64,000 nt of DNA from Bin87 sp965243255 (GTDB lineage Bacteria; Chloroflexota; Dehalococcoidia; Lucifugimonadales; UBA3495), in the NCBI GenBank assembly GCA_965243255.1, contig CBDEUH010000004.1:1302001-1366000 (forward strand), read 5' to 3'. Both the position numbers and the translations under genes were made by a program. Below the pieces are notes generated by a model, which worked only from the letters and a program-made list of their open reading frames with translations, did not search any database and was not told the DNA's origin. Position 1 is the stretch's first letter; each line of letters begins with the position of its first letter. Shown here piece by piece: positions 8,333-16,107 of the stretch.

Positions 8333-9406
8333 CTATGCCGGAATCTCAATCTTCTCGGTTACGACCCGGGTAACGCCCCAGCCGGCCAGCCAGGCGGAAT
8401 GGCGTCCATCGCCGCCGGCGACTACAACCACGATGTCGTCAGCCTGAGGCGCGATGGGCACCATGGTGTCGGGCTTACTGTCGTCAATCCAGGACGGGTA
8501 GTTGCGGTTGCCCCAATGGCCCAGCCCGGAGAGTTCTTCGATGGACATACGGGCGTTGGCGTATACGTACTCCCGCACGTCTTTCTTGCTCAGGCCGTCG
8601 GCGGCAATTTCGGCGGCGTGCTCCGGGCTGAGGACCAGGGTAACCTGAGCCCCGGTGCCAATCTGGTAATAATTGGAGAAACCAGTGGCCCGGGTCGCCT
8701 GCACCAGCGTGTTCAGCACCTCGATGCCCCGGGAAACGGTGGTCTCCATAATCGGGTAGAAGCCGCGGATGGCGTGCAGCGTAACCATGCTGTCTTCGGG
8801 GTCAAGGCCAAGCTCAACGTGGCGAGGCTCCCAAGGACTGCGGGCTTCGTTTTCGGCGAAACAGAAGGAGTAGCGGCCCGGCATTGCCAAAGTCGCTTTG
8901 TCCATATCGCCGACTATGAGGCCAGCCACGTTGCGGACGAAGAGGCGCAGGGCGCGGCCGATGGTAGCGTTGGAGCGGTATCCTGGGCCGAATGCGCCCG
9001 AATCGCCATTGATGCACAACCGCTCGGCAATAGGGCCGTTGACGATGACCACCGGCGCGGCGCCGCCTGTAGTCGCCTGGCAGCCGGCCAGATTGAAGGG
9101 TGCTTGCAGCGCGGCCTTGACACAGGCCACCACTACCGGGAAGTACTCCGGGCGGCAGCCGGCCATCACGGCGTTCACAGCAACCTTCTCGATGGTAACC
9201 TCGGAGTTGGAAGGCTGGGCCACGCCCAAGGACAGCGCAGGGTCTTCACCCCAGGGCCCTAGCATACGGCGCACGGCGTCCTCGGTGGCGGGAACGACGG
9301 GCATTCCATCGGTCCAGCCTTGCTCTTCGTAGTAGTCCTGGATGGCGTCGTAGGTGTCTGAAACCTCAAAGCGGCGGGAGCTGAGGGCGGGAGTGTTGGC
9401 AGTCAT
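8333..9406 (-). CDS. Conserved protein of unknown function in the UGSC selenoprotein operon
   Basis: A 357-residue soluble protein I do not recognise as a named enzyme. The ATG at 9406 is chosen because a longer version would overlap the preceding gene, whose stop is 10 bases away. Visible features: an acidic N-terminal helix followed by GWTDGMPVVPATEDAV, a segment MAGCRPEYFPVVVACVKAAL with a cysteine, NLAGCQATTGGAAPVVIVNGP, and CINGDSGAFGPGYRSNATIGRAL. The repeated Gly-Asn-Gly turns suggest a substrate-binding alpha/beta fold. There is no signal peptide or membrane segment. Its position at the end of the selenoprotein operon suggests it works with that protein, but this is inference. Confidence 0.8.
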   Translation of the reverse strand: MTANTPALSSRRFEVSDTYDAIQDYYEEQGWTDGMPVVPATEDAVRRMLGPWGEDPALSLGVAQPSNSEVTIEKVAVNAVMAGCRPEYFPVVVACVKAALQAPFNLAGCQATTGGAAPVVIVNGPIAERLCINGDSGAFGPGYRSNATIGRALRLFVRNVAGLIVGDMDKATLAMPGRYSFCFAENEARSPWEPRHVELGLDPEDSMVTLHAIRGFYPIMETTVSRGIEVLNTLVQATRATGFSNYYQIGTGAQVTLVLSPEHAAEIAADGLSKKDVREYVYANARMSIEELSGLGHWGNRNYPSWIDDSKPDTMVPIAPQADDIVVVVAGGDGRHSAWLAGWGVTRVVTEKIEIPA

Positions 9407-9416
9407 AAGCGTAACT

Positions 9417-10160
9417 CTACTTGTGGGAGGATAGCGTGGCAGCAACACCGAAGTGGTCGGATAACCGCCGGTCGCCGTCCAGATTGTCGATCGTTGTCAG
9501 GGCAGCAGCGGCCAAGTCACCACTGATGGCGATGTGGTCGATGGCGCGACGGCCTCGCAGTCCGAGTCCGGCGGTCGCTACGGTCAAGCCCGACGGAAGC
9601 GCGGCCTGCATAGTTTTCTGGAGTTTGGCGCGTACCGGCTGGGAGAGCGGAGGGTATGGTCGCCGGCGCTGACCGATTTGTTGGTTGAAATCGCCCAACA
9701 CTATGAGGGACATCTGCGATTTGCTGGTCAGAAGGGACGACAACGCATCCAGGTACGACGAGTGGTCTTGCCAAGGTTTTTTGTTTTTGGCGCCAACGTT
9801 TACATTGGAGTTGTGCCATGGAATGCAGACGCCGATGACCATGACCTGGCCATCGGGGGGTTCCGTAACGCCGGCAACGAAGCGGCCGGAGGGCAGCGCC
9901 TCGCTTCCAAAGTCGTCGATATCTGACCACGGCTGTCTCGACCAGAGGAGAACCTTGCGCCGGTGAGTGGCTGCGCCTTTACCAGGGTCGGGCCTGGCCT
10001 GGATGATATGCCCGCCAAACCCCGAAAGGAGCCGGCAGTCCGTTTCGGTGAGGCAAATGATGTCGGGGGAGTGTTTCTCGATGCGGTGAAGAATGCCAGG
10101 GCTACGCTCCGAGTGGGGCGTAGCCCATTGTACGTTCCAGTTGACGACGCTCAGCGCCAT
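9417..10160 (-). CDS. Endonuclease/exonuclease/phosphatase-fold protein
   Basis: A 247-residue member of the EEP superfamily (DNase I/exonuclease III/sphingomyelinase fold). Motifs in order: an early VVNWNVQW strand supplying Asn, IICLTETDCRLL with the metal-binding Glu, the central IVLGDFNQQIG with the Asp-x-Asn pair, RRAIDHIAISGD, and the final LSDHFGVAATL with the catalytic Asp-His. Members hydrolyse phosphodiesters in nucleic acids, phospholipids or nucleotides; the substrate cannot be predicted. It lies 9 bases after the selenoprotein and 10 bases before the unknown protein, so it is part of the same transcript. Confidence 0.85.
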   Translation of the reverse strand: MALSVVNWNVQWATPHSERSPGILHRIEKHSPDIICLTETDCRLLSGFGGHIIQARPDPGKGAATHRRKVLLWSRQPWSDIDDFGSEALPSGRFVAGVTEPPDGQVMVIGVCIPWHNSNVNVGAKNKKPWQDHSSYLDALSSLLTSKSQMSLIVLGDFNQQIGQRRRPYPPLSQPVRAKLQKTMQAALPSGLTVATAGLGLRGRRAIDHIAISGDLAAAALTTIDNLDGDRRLSDHFGVAATLSSHK

Positions 10161-10169
10161 TGCAGGCGA

Positions 10170-10709
10170 CTAACCGCCGTTGGTGAGCATATCGGCGATT
10201 TGGCCGGCATACTCGTGCGCCATCTGGCGAACCTCAGGGATGGAGCGGGGAGCCAGCGGGCTGGGCAAGGCCAGTATCTGGACGGTGGGCATGCCCAGGG
10301 AGGAGGCGCGCGCATGGGCGGCCCTGGTGAAGCTCTCGGTGATGACGCTCACAGAAGGAACGCCGCGGCTCTCGGTAATTACTGTGTCGTGGAGACCCCA
10401 CGCTGTGCAGCTTCCTCAATCTGCGATTCCGTGCACCACGGCGTCGCATTGGGCCACCAAGTCGTCGATGGTTTCGTCGGAGCAGGGCGCGCTGAAGCTG
10501 AACTTACGCAGGTACAACACCTTTTCGACGGCGTATTCTTCCTCCAGAATTACCTGCAACTCCTGTAGGAAATTATCGGAGTGGTACTTGCGGTTTTCCA
10601 GCAGGCCGATGGTCTTGCCGGCAAGGCCGGGCAAGCGGCCGGCGGCGTCCCGCTCGGCAGTCTTGTTCTCCGGACGGGGGTCCAGAATCTGGATCGTTGC
10701 GGTGGTCAT
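10170..10709 (-). CDS. UGSC-family selenoprotein with in-frame UGA read as selenocysteine
   Basis: Read as one frame this gene encodes 179 residues with selenocysteine at position 98. The UGA codon is at 10418-10416, in the motif HGIADUGSC, and coding continues as TAWGLHDTVITESRGVPS into MPTVQIL and the C-terminal helix, ending at a normal TAG. If UGA is taken as stop, the product is a 97-residue fragment followed by a 60-residue orphan frame. Motif and layout match the bacterial UGSC (seleno)protein family known from metagenome selenoproteome surveys, whose members carry Sec or Cys at this position. The U-G-S-C arrangement resembles a redox-active CxxC pair (Sec98 and Cys101). A SECIS-like hairpin lies just downstream of the UGA. 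The start ATG has a GGAGG ribosome site. The redox partner and reaction are unknown. Confidence 0.88.
10382..10410 (-). promoter_or_regulatory. Candidate bacterial SECIS element
   Basis: Thirteen nucleotides after the UGA, CGTGG (10402-10398) pairs perfectly with CCACG (10392-10388) around the 5-nt loop GGTCT (10397-10393). An outer CTG/CAG pairing (10410-10408 with 10384-10382) closes an internal loop. Position, stem length and guanines opening the apical loop match what SelB recognises in bacterial SECIS elements. It lies within the coding sequence, as bacterial SECIS do. Confidence 0.75.
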
Positions 10710-10758
10710 TGCTTTCCTCCAATCATTTTCGCTGATGGATGGGACAACAGGATTCGGG

Positions 10759-11895
10759 TTAGCCGAGCATCTGGTAATGCTTGCCCTCGGTCTTGATGGC
10801 GGGGGCGATTACCATTTCGGTCTGGTGGAAATCACGAACGGTGTAGGCGCCGCACATTCCCATGGCGACGCGCAGGGCGCCGACCAAGTTCTGGGTGCCG
10901 TTGGTGACGCTGGACGGGCCGTGAAGCAGTTGGCGCAGGCTACCCTTGGTGCCTACGTTGATGCGCGTGCCGCGAGGCAGTTCCGGGTGGGCATTGGCCA
11001 TGCCCCAGTTATAGCCGCGGCCCGGCGCTTCGGCAGCCTGGGCAAAGGGCGTCCCGAGCATGACGCCATCGGCGCCGCTGGCCATGGCCTTGCAGACGTC
11101 GCCGCCGGTGCGCAGGCCGCCGTCGGTGATGACGCTGACGTAGCGACCGGTGCGCTGGAAGTAATCCTCGCGGGCGGCGGCACACTCCAAAGTCGCCGAA
11201 ACCTGGGGCACTCCGACTCCGGTTACTTCGCGGGTGGTGCAGGCCGCACCGGGGCCGACGCCGACCAGCACAGCGTCGATGCCGGTTTCCATCAACTCGC
11301 TAGCGACGTTGTAGCTGACGCAATTGCCAACGACCACGGGCACATTGAGGGATTCAATCAGTTCGGAGAAAATCAGGCCCCGGTAGCTGCTGGACACATG
11401 GCGTGCAGTGGTGACAGTGGACTGGACGATGATGATGTCGGCGCCGGCTTCCACGGCCAGGGGGCTGAACCGCTTGGTGGTCTGGGGAGTGAAAGCGATG
11501 GCGGCGACGGATCCGGCCTGCTTGATTTCCTGTACGCGTTCGCCGATGAGATGTTCTTTGACGGGTTCGCTGTACACTTCCTGCAGATATTCGGTTACTT
11601 CGCCCTGGTCCATGGAGATGATTTCTTCCAGGACAGAGTAAGGGTCTTCGTACCGGGAGTAGAGACCTTCGCCATTCAGCGCGCCGAGTCCGCCCATTTC
11701 GTGCATCAAGGCGGCAAAGCGCGGGGAAACGGAGCCGTCCATGGCTGAGGCGATGACGGGCGAGTCAAAAGAGTACTGCCCGATGCTCATTTGAGTCGAG
11801 GTCATCTCTGGGTTGATAGTAACTTCGCCGGGGACGATGGCAACTTCGTCAAACCCGTAAGACCTTTCCAATTCCTTGAGCAAACGCCTGGCCAT
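10759..11895 (-). CDS. guaB3: GuaB3-type IMP dehydrogenase/GMP reductase family protein
   Basis: A 378-residue TIM-barrel protein of the IMPDH/GMPR family, in the shorter GuaB3 group that lacks the CBS domains. The catalytic loop is GVGPGAACTTREVTGVG, with the cysteine that would form the covalent nucleotide adduct. The phosphate-binding segments SVITDGGLRTGGDVCKAM and GADGVMLGTPFAQA follow. The N-terminus (DEVAIVPGEVTINP) is typical for the group. Members have been annotated as IMPDH-related and may reduce GMP rather than oxidise IMP; the sequence alone does not settle this. It is the first gene of the cluster leading into the selenoprotein (49 bases apart) and has AGGTG before its ATG. Confidence 0.9.
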   Translation of the reverse strand: MARRLLKELERSYGFDEVAIVPGEVTINPEMTSTQMSIGQYSFDSPVIASAMDGSVSPRFAALMHEMGGLGALNGEGLYSRYEDPYSVLEEIISMDQGEVTEYLQEVYSEPVKEHLIGERVQEIKQAGSVAAIAFTPQTTKRFSPLAVEAGADIIIVQSTVTTARHVSSSYRGLIFSELIESLNVPVVVGNCVSYNVASELMETGIDAVLVGVGPGAACTTREVTGVGVPQVSATLECAAAREDYFQRTGRYVSVITDGGLRTGGDVCKAMASGADGVMLGTPFAQAAEAPGRGYNWGMANAHPELPRGTRINVGTKGSLRQLLHGPSSVTNGTQNLVGALRVAMGMCGAYTVRDFHQTEMVIAPAIKTEGKHYQMLG

Positions 11896-11914
11896 TGTGT
11901 CACCTCAGTACTCG

Positions 11915-11943
11915 CCGGGGGCGCCGTTTCCCGACGCCCCCGG
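11915..11943 (-). terminator. Strong hairpin between clpC and guaB3
   Basis: CCGGGGGCG (11915-11923) pairs perfectly with CGCCCCCGG (11935-11943) over an 11-base loop. On the minus strand it follows the clpC stop by about 40 bases and precedes guaB3 by 20. There is no T-run after it on that strand, so it may attenuate rather than stop transcription, or protect the clpC mRNA end. Confidence 0.5.
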
Positions 11944-11982
11944 TAGTTGTTCCTTGCGGTTTGCCGAGTTCGGCCTTCCTCG

Positions 11983-14457
11983 CTAAGCCGGGGCAAGGGC
12001 GGCCATCTCTTCCTTTCGAACCTTGATACAGATTTTGCCGTCTTCGTCCAAATCGACTATCGCGGTATCGCCTTCGGCGATATTTCCGCCCAGCAGTTCG
12101 TCGGACAACAGGTCCTCAACTTCGTTCTGGATCAAGCGGCGCAGCGGGCGCGCTCCCAGCACTGGGTCGAATCCGCTGGCTCCGAGGTGCTCGCGAGCCG
12201 CCTCAGTCAGCTCGATGCTGATGCTGCGTTCCTTGAGTTCTTCGCGCACCATGTTCATCATCAGGTCAACGATCATATGAATTTCGTTCTGGCTGAGGGC
12301 ATGGAATACGATGGTGGCATCCAGCCGGTTGAGGAACTCGGGGCGGAAGAAGCGTTTGACTTCTTCCATCACCTTGTCCTTCATCCGCTCGTAGGCTTGC
12401 TTGTCCGACTGGGCGTCGTCCGCTTTCACTGCGAACCCCATTGAGGTGTCGCGTTTGATGAGGTCGGAGCCCAAGTTGCTGGTCATCACGATGATGGAGT
12501 TGCGGAAGTCCACGCGACGGCCACGGGCGTCGGTGAGTTGGCCGGCGTCGAAGATTTGCAGCAGGATGTTGAAAATCTCCGGGTGGGCCTTTTCGATTTC
12601 GTCCAGCAGGATGGCGCAGTAGTTCTTCTTGCGCACGCCTTCGGTGAGCTGGCCGCCCTCGTCGTAGCCGACGTAGCCGGGAGGAGCGCCGATGAGCCGG
12701 GCGGTGGTGTGCCGCTCCTGGAACTCGGACATATCCAGCCGAATCATGTTGTCTTCGTGACCGAAGAGGAACTCGGCCATGGCGCGAACCAACTCGGTCT
12801 TGCCGACTCCGGTGGGGCCGAGGAACAGGAAGACGCCGATGGGATGCCGGGGGTCTTTCAGTCCGGCCCGGGCGCGTCGCACGGCCTTAGCGATGCCGAC
12901 GATGGCTTCGTCCTGGCCGATGATGCGCTTGTGCAATTCCTCTTCCATGTGGAGCAGGCGCTCGGTTTCTTCCTGGGCCAGCCGGGTTACCGGGATGCCG
13001 GTCCACATGCTGACGACTTCGGCGATGTCTTCCTCGGTAACCTGGGTGCGTTCCTTGTTGCGGTCGGCTTGCCATTCCCGCTCCAAGTTGCCCACGTTTT
13101 CCGAAAGGTGCAGTTCCCGGTCGCGAAGCTCAGCGGCTACTTCGTACTGTTGCGAGGCGATGGCCTCTTCCTTCTCCTTGCGCACCCGCTCCAGGACTTC
13201 CATGGCCTCCTTCACTTCTTCAGGAGCATGGCTGCCCCGCAGACGGACACGGGAACCGGCTTCGTCCAACAGGTCGATAGCCTTGTCGGGCAGGAAGCGG
13301 TCGGGGATGTAGCGGGTGGACAGAGTGGCTGCCGCCTTGACCGCTTCGTCGGTAATTTCGACGTTGTGGTGGTCTTCGTACTGGCTCTTGACGCCCTGCA
13401 GGATGTCAACGGTCATTTCGGCGTCGGGTTCTTCGACACGGACGGGCTGCAGGCGGCGTTCCAGCGCAGGGTCTCGCTCCACGTACTTGCGGTAGTCATC
13501 CAAGGTGGTGGCGCCGATGCACTGAATTTCGCCGCGGGCCAGGGAAGGCTTGAGGATGTTGGAGGCGTCCACAGCGCCCTCGGCGGCGCCGGCGCCCACC
13601 AGGGTGTGGATTTCGTCAATGAACATGACGCAGTTGCCGGAGGTCTTGATCTCCTCGATAACCTTCTTGAGGCGTTCTTCAAACTCGCCGCGGTACTTGG
13701 TGCCGGCCACCAGTGCGCCCATGTCGAGGGTAACCAGACGCTTCCCTTGCAGGGTGTCGGGCACGTCGCCGCGGGAGATCTTCTGGGCCATGGCCTCTAC
13801 GATGGCGGTCTTGCCGACGCCGGGCTCGCCCACCAGGACGGGGTTGTTCTTGGTGCGCCGGCTCAGAATCTGGATAATGCGCTCGATTTCGGTGTCGCGG
13901 CCCACGACCGGGTCCAGCTTGTCGCCGAGGGCGGCATTGGTCAGGTCAACGCCCAACTGGTCGAGCATGGGAGTCTTGGTGCTGGAGCGGGAGCTGCCGG
14001 AGCCGCTGCCGCCGGAGTTGCTAAGGATGCGATGGGTTTCGGCGCGGACCTTCTCGAGATTGACGCCCAGACTTTCCAGGACGCCGGCGGCGACGCCTTC
14101 ACCCTCGCGGAGCAGGCCGATCAGGAGGTGTTCGGTGCCGATGTAGGTGTGATTCATGCGGCGGGCTTCGTCGACGGCCAGCTCAACGACCTTCTTGGCC
14201 CGGGGGGTGAGTCCGATTTCGCCCTGGGCCGGACGCTCGCCGCGACCGATGATGAACTCGACGGCGGTACGGACCTTGGTGAGGTCAACGGTGAGGCCGG
14301 ACAGCACTCGAGCGGCTACGCCCTCGGTCTCCCGTACCAGCCCGAGCAGGATGTGCTCGGTGCCGATGTAGTTGTGGTTGAACCGTTGCGCTTCTTCCTG
14401 GGCGAGGGACAGAACCCGGCGCGCCCGTTCTGAAAACTTCTCGAATCTGCTGCCCAT
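11983..14457 (-). CDS. clpC: ATP-dependent Clp protease ATPase subunit ClpC
   Basis: An 824-residue AAA+ unfoldase. Two N-terminal Clp repeats (residues 1-75 and 80-145, each with the HNYIGTEH/NHTYIGTEH motif) are followed by a Gly/Ser linker near 150. The first ATPase module has Walker A GEPGVGKT (210-217) and Walker B VMFIDEIH. A UVR-type middle region (VRKEKEEAIASQQYEVAAELRD) identifies ClpC rather than ClpB. The second module has GPTGVGKT (about residue 550) and ends in the ClpP-associated C-terminal domain. It delivers damaged or tagged proteins to ClpP, which is not in the window. Start ATG preceded by GGAGAG. Confidence 0.97.
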   Translation of the reverse strand: MGSRFEKFSERARRVLSLAQEEAQRFNHNYIGTEHILLGLVRETEGVAARVLSGLTVDLTKVRTAVEFIIGRGERPAQGEIGLTPRAKKVVELAVDEARRMNHTYIGTEHLLIGLLREGEGVAAGVLESLGVNLEKVRAETHRILSNSGGSGSGSSRSSTKTPMLDQLGVDLTNAALGDKLDPVVGRDTEIERIIQILSRRTKNNPVLVGEPGVGKTAIVEAMAQKISRGDVPDTLQGKRLVTLDMGALVAGTKYRGEFEERLKKVIEEIKTSGNCVMFIDEIHTLVGAGAAEGAVDASNILKPSLARGEIQCIGATTLDDYRKYVERDPALERRLQPVRVEEPDAEMTVDILQGVKSQYEDHHNVEITDEAVKAAATLSTRYIPDRFLPDKAIDLLDEAGSRVRLRGSHAPEEVKEAMEVLERVRKEKEEAIASQQYEVAAELRDRELHLSENVGNLEREWQADRNKERTQVTEEDIAEVVSMWTGIPVTRLAQEETERLLHMEEELHKRIIGQDEAIVGIAKAVRRARAGLKDPRHPIGVFLFLGPTGVGKTELVRAMAEFLFGHEDNMIRLDMSEFQERHTTARLIGAPPGYVGYDEGGQLTEGVRKKNYCAILLDEIEKAHPEIFNILLQIFDAGQLTDARGRRVDFRNSIIVMTSNLGSDLIKRDTSMGFAVKADDAQSDKQAYERMKDKVMEEVKRFFRPEFLNRLDATIVFHALSQNEIHMIVDLMMNMVREELKERSISIELTEAAREHLGASGFDPVLGARPLRRLIQNEVEDLLSDELLGGNIAEGDTAIVDLDEDGKICIKVRKEEMAALAPA

Positions 14458-14536
14458 GAATCTCTCCTGGGTTGGGGTGGGTCATCCTGCGCAGGCAGGA
14501 AGCGTGGGCTGGTCAGGCCATTTTACCGCATTTGGA

Positions 14537-14584
14537 TAAAAATAAAAGCGGCTACGCCACCGAAACGAATCTCGGTGCAGCCGC
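14537..14584 (-). terminator. Rho-independent terminator of the 5S rRNA transcript
   Basis: On the minus strand GCGGCT (14548-14553) pairs with AGCCGC (14579-14584), with an inner CACCGA/TCGGTG pairing, and is followed by TTTTATTTTTA. It lies about 150 bases past the 5S 3' end and upstream of clpC, so clpC needs its own promoter in the roughly 80-base gap. Confidence 0.8.
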
Positions 14585-14733
14585 CTGGGAAAATCACGTA
14601 CCCAATTGCGATTTGCCGGGCCCGCCAGCCGTTCCTTGGTGCGTCATCACGCCCGCCCCGATTTTTTGCCAAAGACTGATCGGAATAGCGGAGCGGCGGA
14701 GACCGCTCCACTGCCGTTATCGTGCCGACACTT

Positions 14734-14849
14734 TCCGGCGGTGACCTATTTTCCCACTCCGTCACCAGAGCAGTATCGTCGGCGCTGGGGCGTTTCACTT
14801 CCGTGTTCGGGATGGGAACGGGTGGGGCCACCCCGCTTGAACCACCAGA
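14734..14849 (-). rRNA. rrf: 5S ribosomal RNA
   Basis: The minus-strand sequence of 116 nt has the conserved 5S core: CCCGTTCCCATCCCGAACAC, then GAAGTGAAACGCCCCAG and the GGGAAAATAGGTC segment. The terminal helix forms between TCTGGTGGT at the 5' end and ACCGCCGGA at the 3' end (9 pairs including two G-U), which fixes the ends to within a base or two. No 23S or 16S sequence lies on either side within the window, so this is an unlinked copy. Confidence 0.93.
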
Positions 14850-14863
14850 AAGTCAGCGGAGAC

Positions 14864-14892
14864 ATTATGCAACATTTCCCGTGGGTTGGCAA
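14864..14892 (-). promoter_or_regulatory. Promoter of the 5S rRNA gene
   Basis: On the minus strand TTGCCA (14892-14887) and CATAAT (14869-14864) are separated by exactly 17 bases. The -10 box ends 14 bases before the first 5S base. This supports independent transcription of the orphan 5S gene. Confidence 0.65.
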
Positions 14893-15156
14893 GGGCGGGC
14901 GAGGTGAAATTTGAGAGGAACGGCGGTGAGGATAGATTGGCGGTTGGTTCCGTAGCTTGGGGGTTTTCGTTGGGGTTGGCCTCCGGTGGGGGTTGTCAGA
15001 ATCAGGATTCTTGGGATTTGGGGATTTTCAGGATTGGGGTGTTGGTTGAGGTTGCCTCCGGTGGTTGGTGGTTGGGTTGTAGCCTGCCTGAGGTCGGTTT
15101 CCGGAATTCACTTTGGTCGCCGTCAGTCCCACGGCCGGGGGGTTCTTACGCACTTC
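14893..15156. other. Non-coding, strand-biased G/T-rich spacer
   Basis: No credible gene is seen. The plus strand is rich in runs such as TTGGGGGTTTT and GGTTGGTGGTTGG, with the near-repeats GCCTCCGGTGG occurring twice. The open frames here have a low-complexity composition and no ribosome binding sites. Confidence 0.5.
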
Positions 15157-15344
15157 CACTTCCAGTGTTTGTGACGGCGATCTGTTATCCGCCAATGGCA
15201 GCTGTGGTCGCACCGTGCCACTTCCAGTGTCTATGACGGTAGTCGGTTCTCCGCCAATGGCAGCTGTGGCCGCACCGTTGCCACTTCCAGTGTCTATGAC
15301 GGTAGTCGGTTCTCCGTCAATGGCAGCTGTGGCCGCACCGTTCG
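15157..15344. repeat. Three-copy tandem repeat, unit 62-63 bp
   Basis: Three consecutive units start at 15157, 15219 and 15282, each beginning CACTTCCAGTG and ending near GGCCGCACCG. The second and third copies are nearly identical; the first is diverged and one base shorter. On the minus strand two copies could be read as a 21-residue peptide repeat, but the first copy breaks the frame and there is no start signal, so I treat the array as non-coding. Confidence 0.85.
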
Positions 15345-15506
15345 TGCGATTTAGGATTAGCTGACGGTTTTTGGCCGTTGACGACCGTTGTGATGATGAC
15401 CTCGTTGGCAGGCTGGGTTGGTTGATTGGGTACACGTGCAAGGCCATTGTAGAACGTGCGTTCCGCCTTGTCAAGTGGCCAGGTGTCAGTGGGATGAGTA
15501 GCCCTA

Positions 15507-15515
15507 TGCTATACT
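15507..15515 (+). promoter_or_regulatory. Extended -10 promoter of tRNA-Lys
   Basis: TGCTATACT is an extended -10 element (TGn plus TATACT) located 38 bases before the tRNA. No good -35 box is present, which fits extended -10 promoters. Confidence 0.5.
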
Positions 15516-15553
15516 GAATTGCGAGGGATGAGGCGTTATCATCCTCGTTGCCT

Positions 15554-15629
15554 GGGCCGTTAGCTCAGTTGGTAGAGCACCGGACTTTTAATCCGGGTGT
15601 CGTGGGTTCGACCCCCACACGGCCCACCA
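15554..15629 (+). tRNA. tRNA-Lys (anticodon TTT)
   Basis: A full cloverleaf: acceptor GGGCCGT/ACGGCCC, D arm with TAGCTCAGTTGGTAGAGC, anticodon stem CCGGA/TCCGG enclosing CTTTTAA (TTT), and T arm GTGGG/CCCAC with TTCGACC. The 3' CCA is encoded. Confidence 0.97.
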
Positions 15630-15684
15630 GTTTGCCCGCGCCGGGAGAGTCGGCGCCGCCCACGAATCAATTGGAGACGGCACG

Positions 15685-16107
15685 ATGCGCGTGATGGTGT
15701 TGGTGAAGGCTACGGTGGACAGCGAGGCAGGAGTAATGCCCTCGGAGGACCTGTTCCAAGCCATGGGAGACTTCAACGCGGCGCTGACCGAGGCGGGGAT
15801 CATGCTGGCCGGGGAGGGACTGAAGCCGTCGTCGGAGGGCCGGCGGGTCAGGTTCGACGGCGCGGACCGGACGGTGGCGGACGGGCCGTTCCCGGCGGTG
15901 GACGAGCTGGTGGCCGGTTTCTGGCTGTGGGAAGTGAAGGACATGGAGGAGGCGTTGGAGTGGGTGAAGCGCTGTCCCAACCCGATGCCGGGGCCCAGCG
16001 AAATTGAGATTCGACCGCTGTACGAGATGGCAGACTTCGCCGATGCCATACCTGAAGAACTGCGGGACCGGGAAGACCGGCTGCGTCAGGAAATTGCTGA
16101 CCGCTGA
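15685..16107 (+). CDS. YciI/DGPF-domain family protein
   Basis: A 140-residue protein of the YCII-related (DGPFAETKE) family, a dimeric ferredoxin-like alpha/beta fold. It begins with the strand MRVMVLVKATVDSEAG and contains the diagnostic DGPFPAVDELVAGFWLWEV, a variant of DGPFAETKE. A short charged C-terminal helix rich in Arg and Glu follows. Family functions are poorly defined; some members fuse to sigma factors or act as small dehydrochlorinases. It starts 55 bases after tRNA-Lys and is probably expressed separately. Confidence 0.85.
   Translation: MRVMVLVKATVDSEAGVMPSEDLFQAMGDFNAALTEAGIMLAGEGLKPSSEGRRVRFDGADRTVADGPFPAVDELVAGFWLWEVKDMEEALEWVKRCPNPMPGPSEIEIRPLYEMADFADAIPEELRDREDRLRQEIADR

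Noticed and set aside
12538..14433. 631-codon plus-strand frame opposite clpC, and similar long frames at 16506-18218 (minus) and 30236-31960 (plus)
   Set aside because: All are antisense to strongly supported genes (clpC; the SDR and amidohydrolase; the ABC exporter), have no ribosome binding sites and no recognisable domains.
15157..15344. Tandem repeats considered as a CRISPR array
   Set aside because: The repeats adjoin directly with no unique spacers and no cas genes are near.
15028..15474. 148-codon minus-strand frame over the tandem repeat
   Set aside because: Repetitive, without a start signal, and the first repeat copy is one base short, so the frame is not preserved across copies.
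16098..16100. In-frame TGA before the GNAT fragment considered as a second selenocysteine codon
   Set aside because: The sequence upstream of it codes for the YciI-family protein in another frame and gives no GNAT N-terminus; no UGSC-like or CxxU motif and no suitable hairpin were seen.
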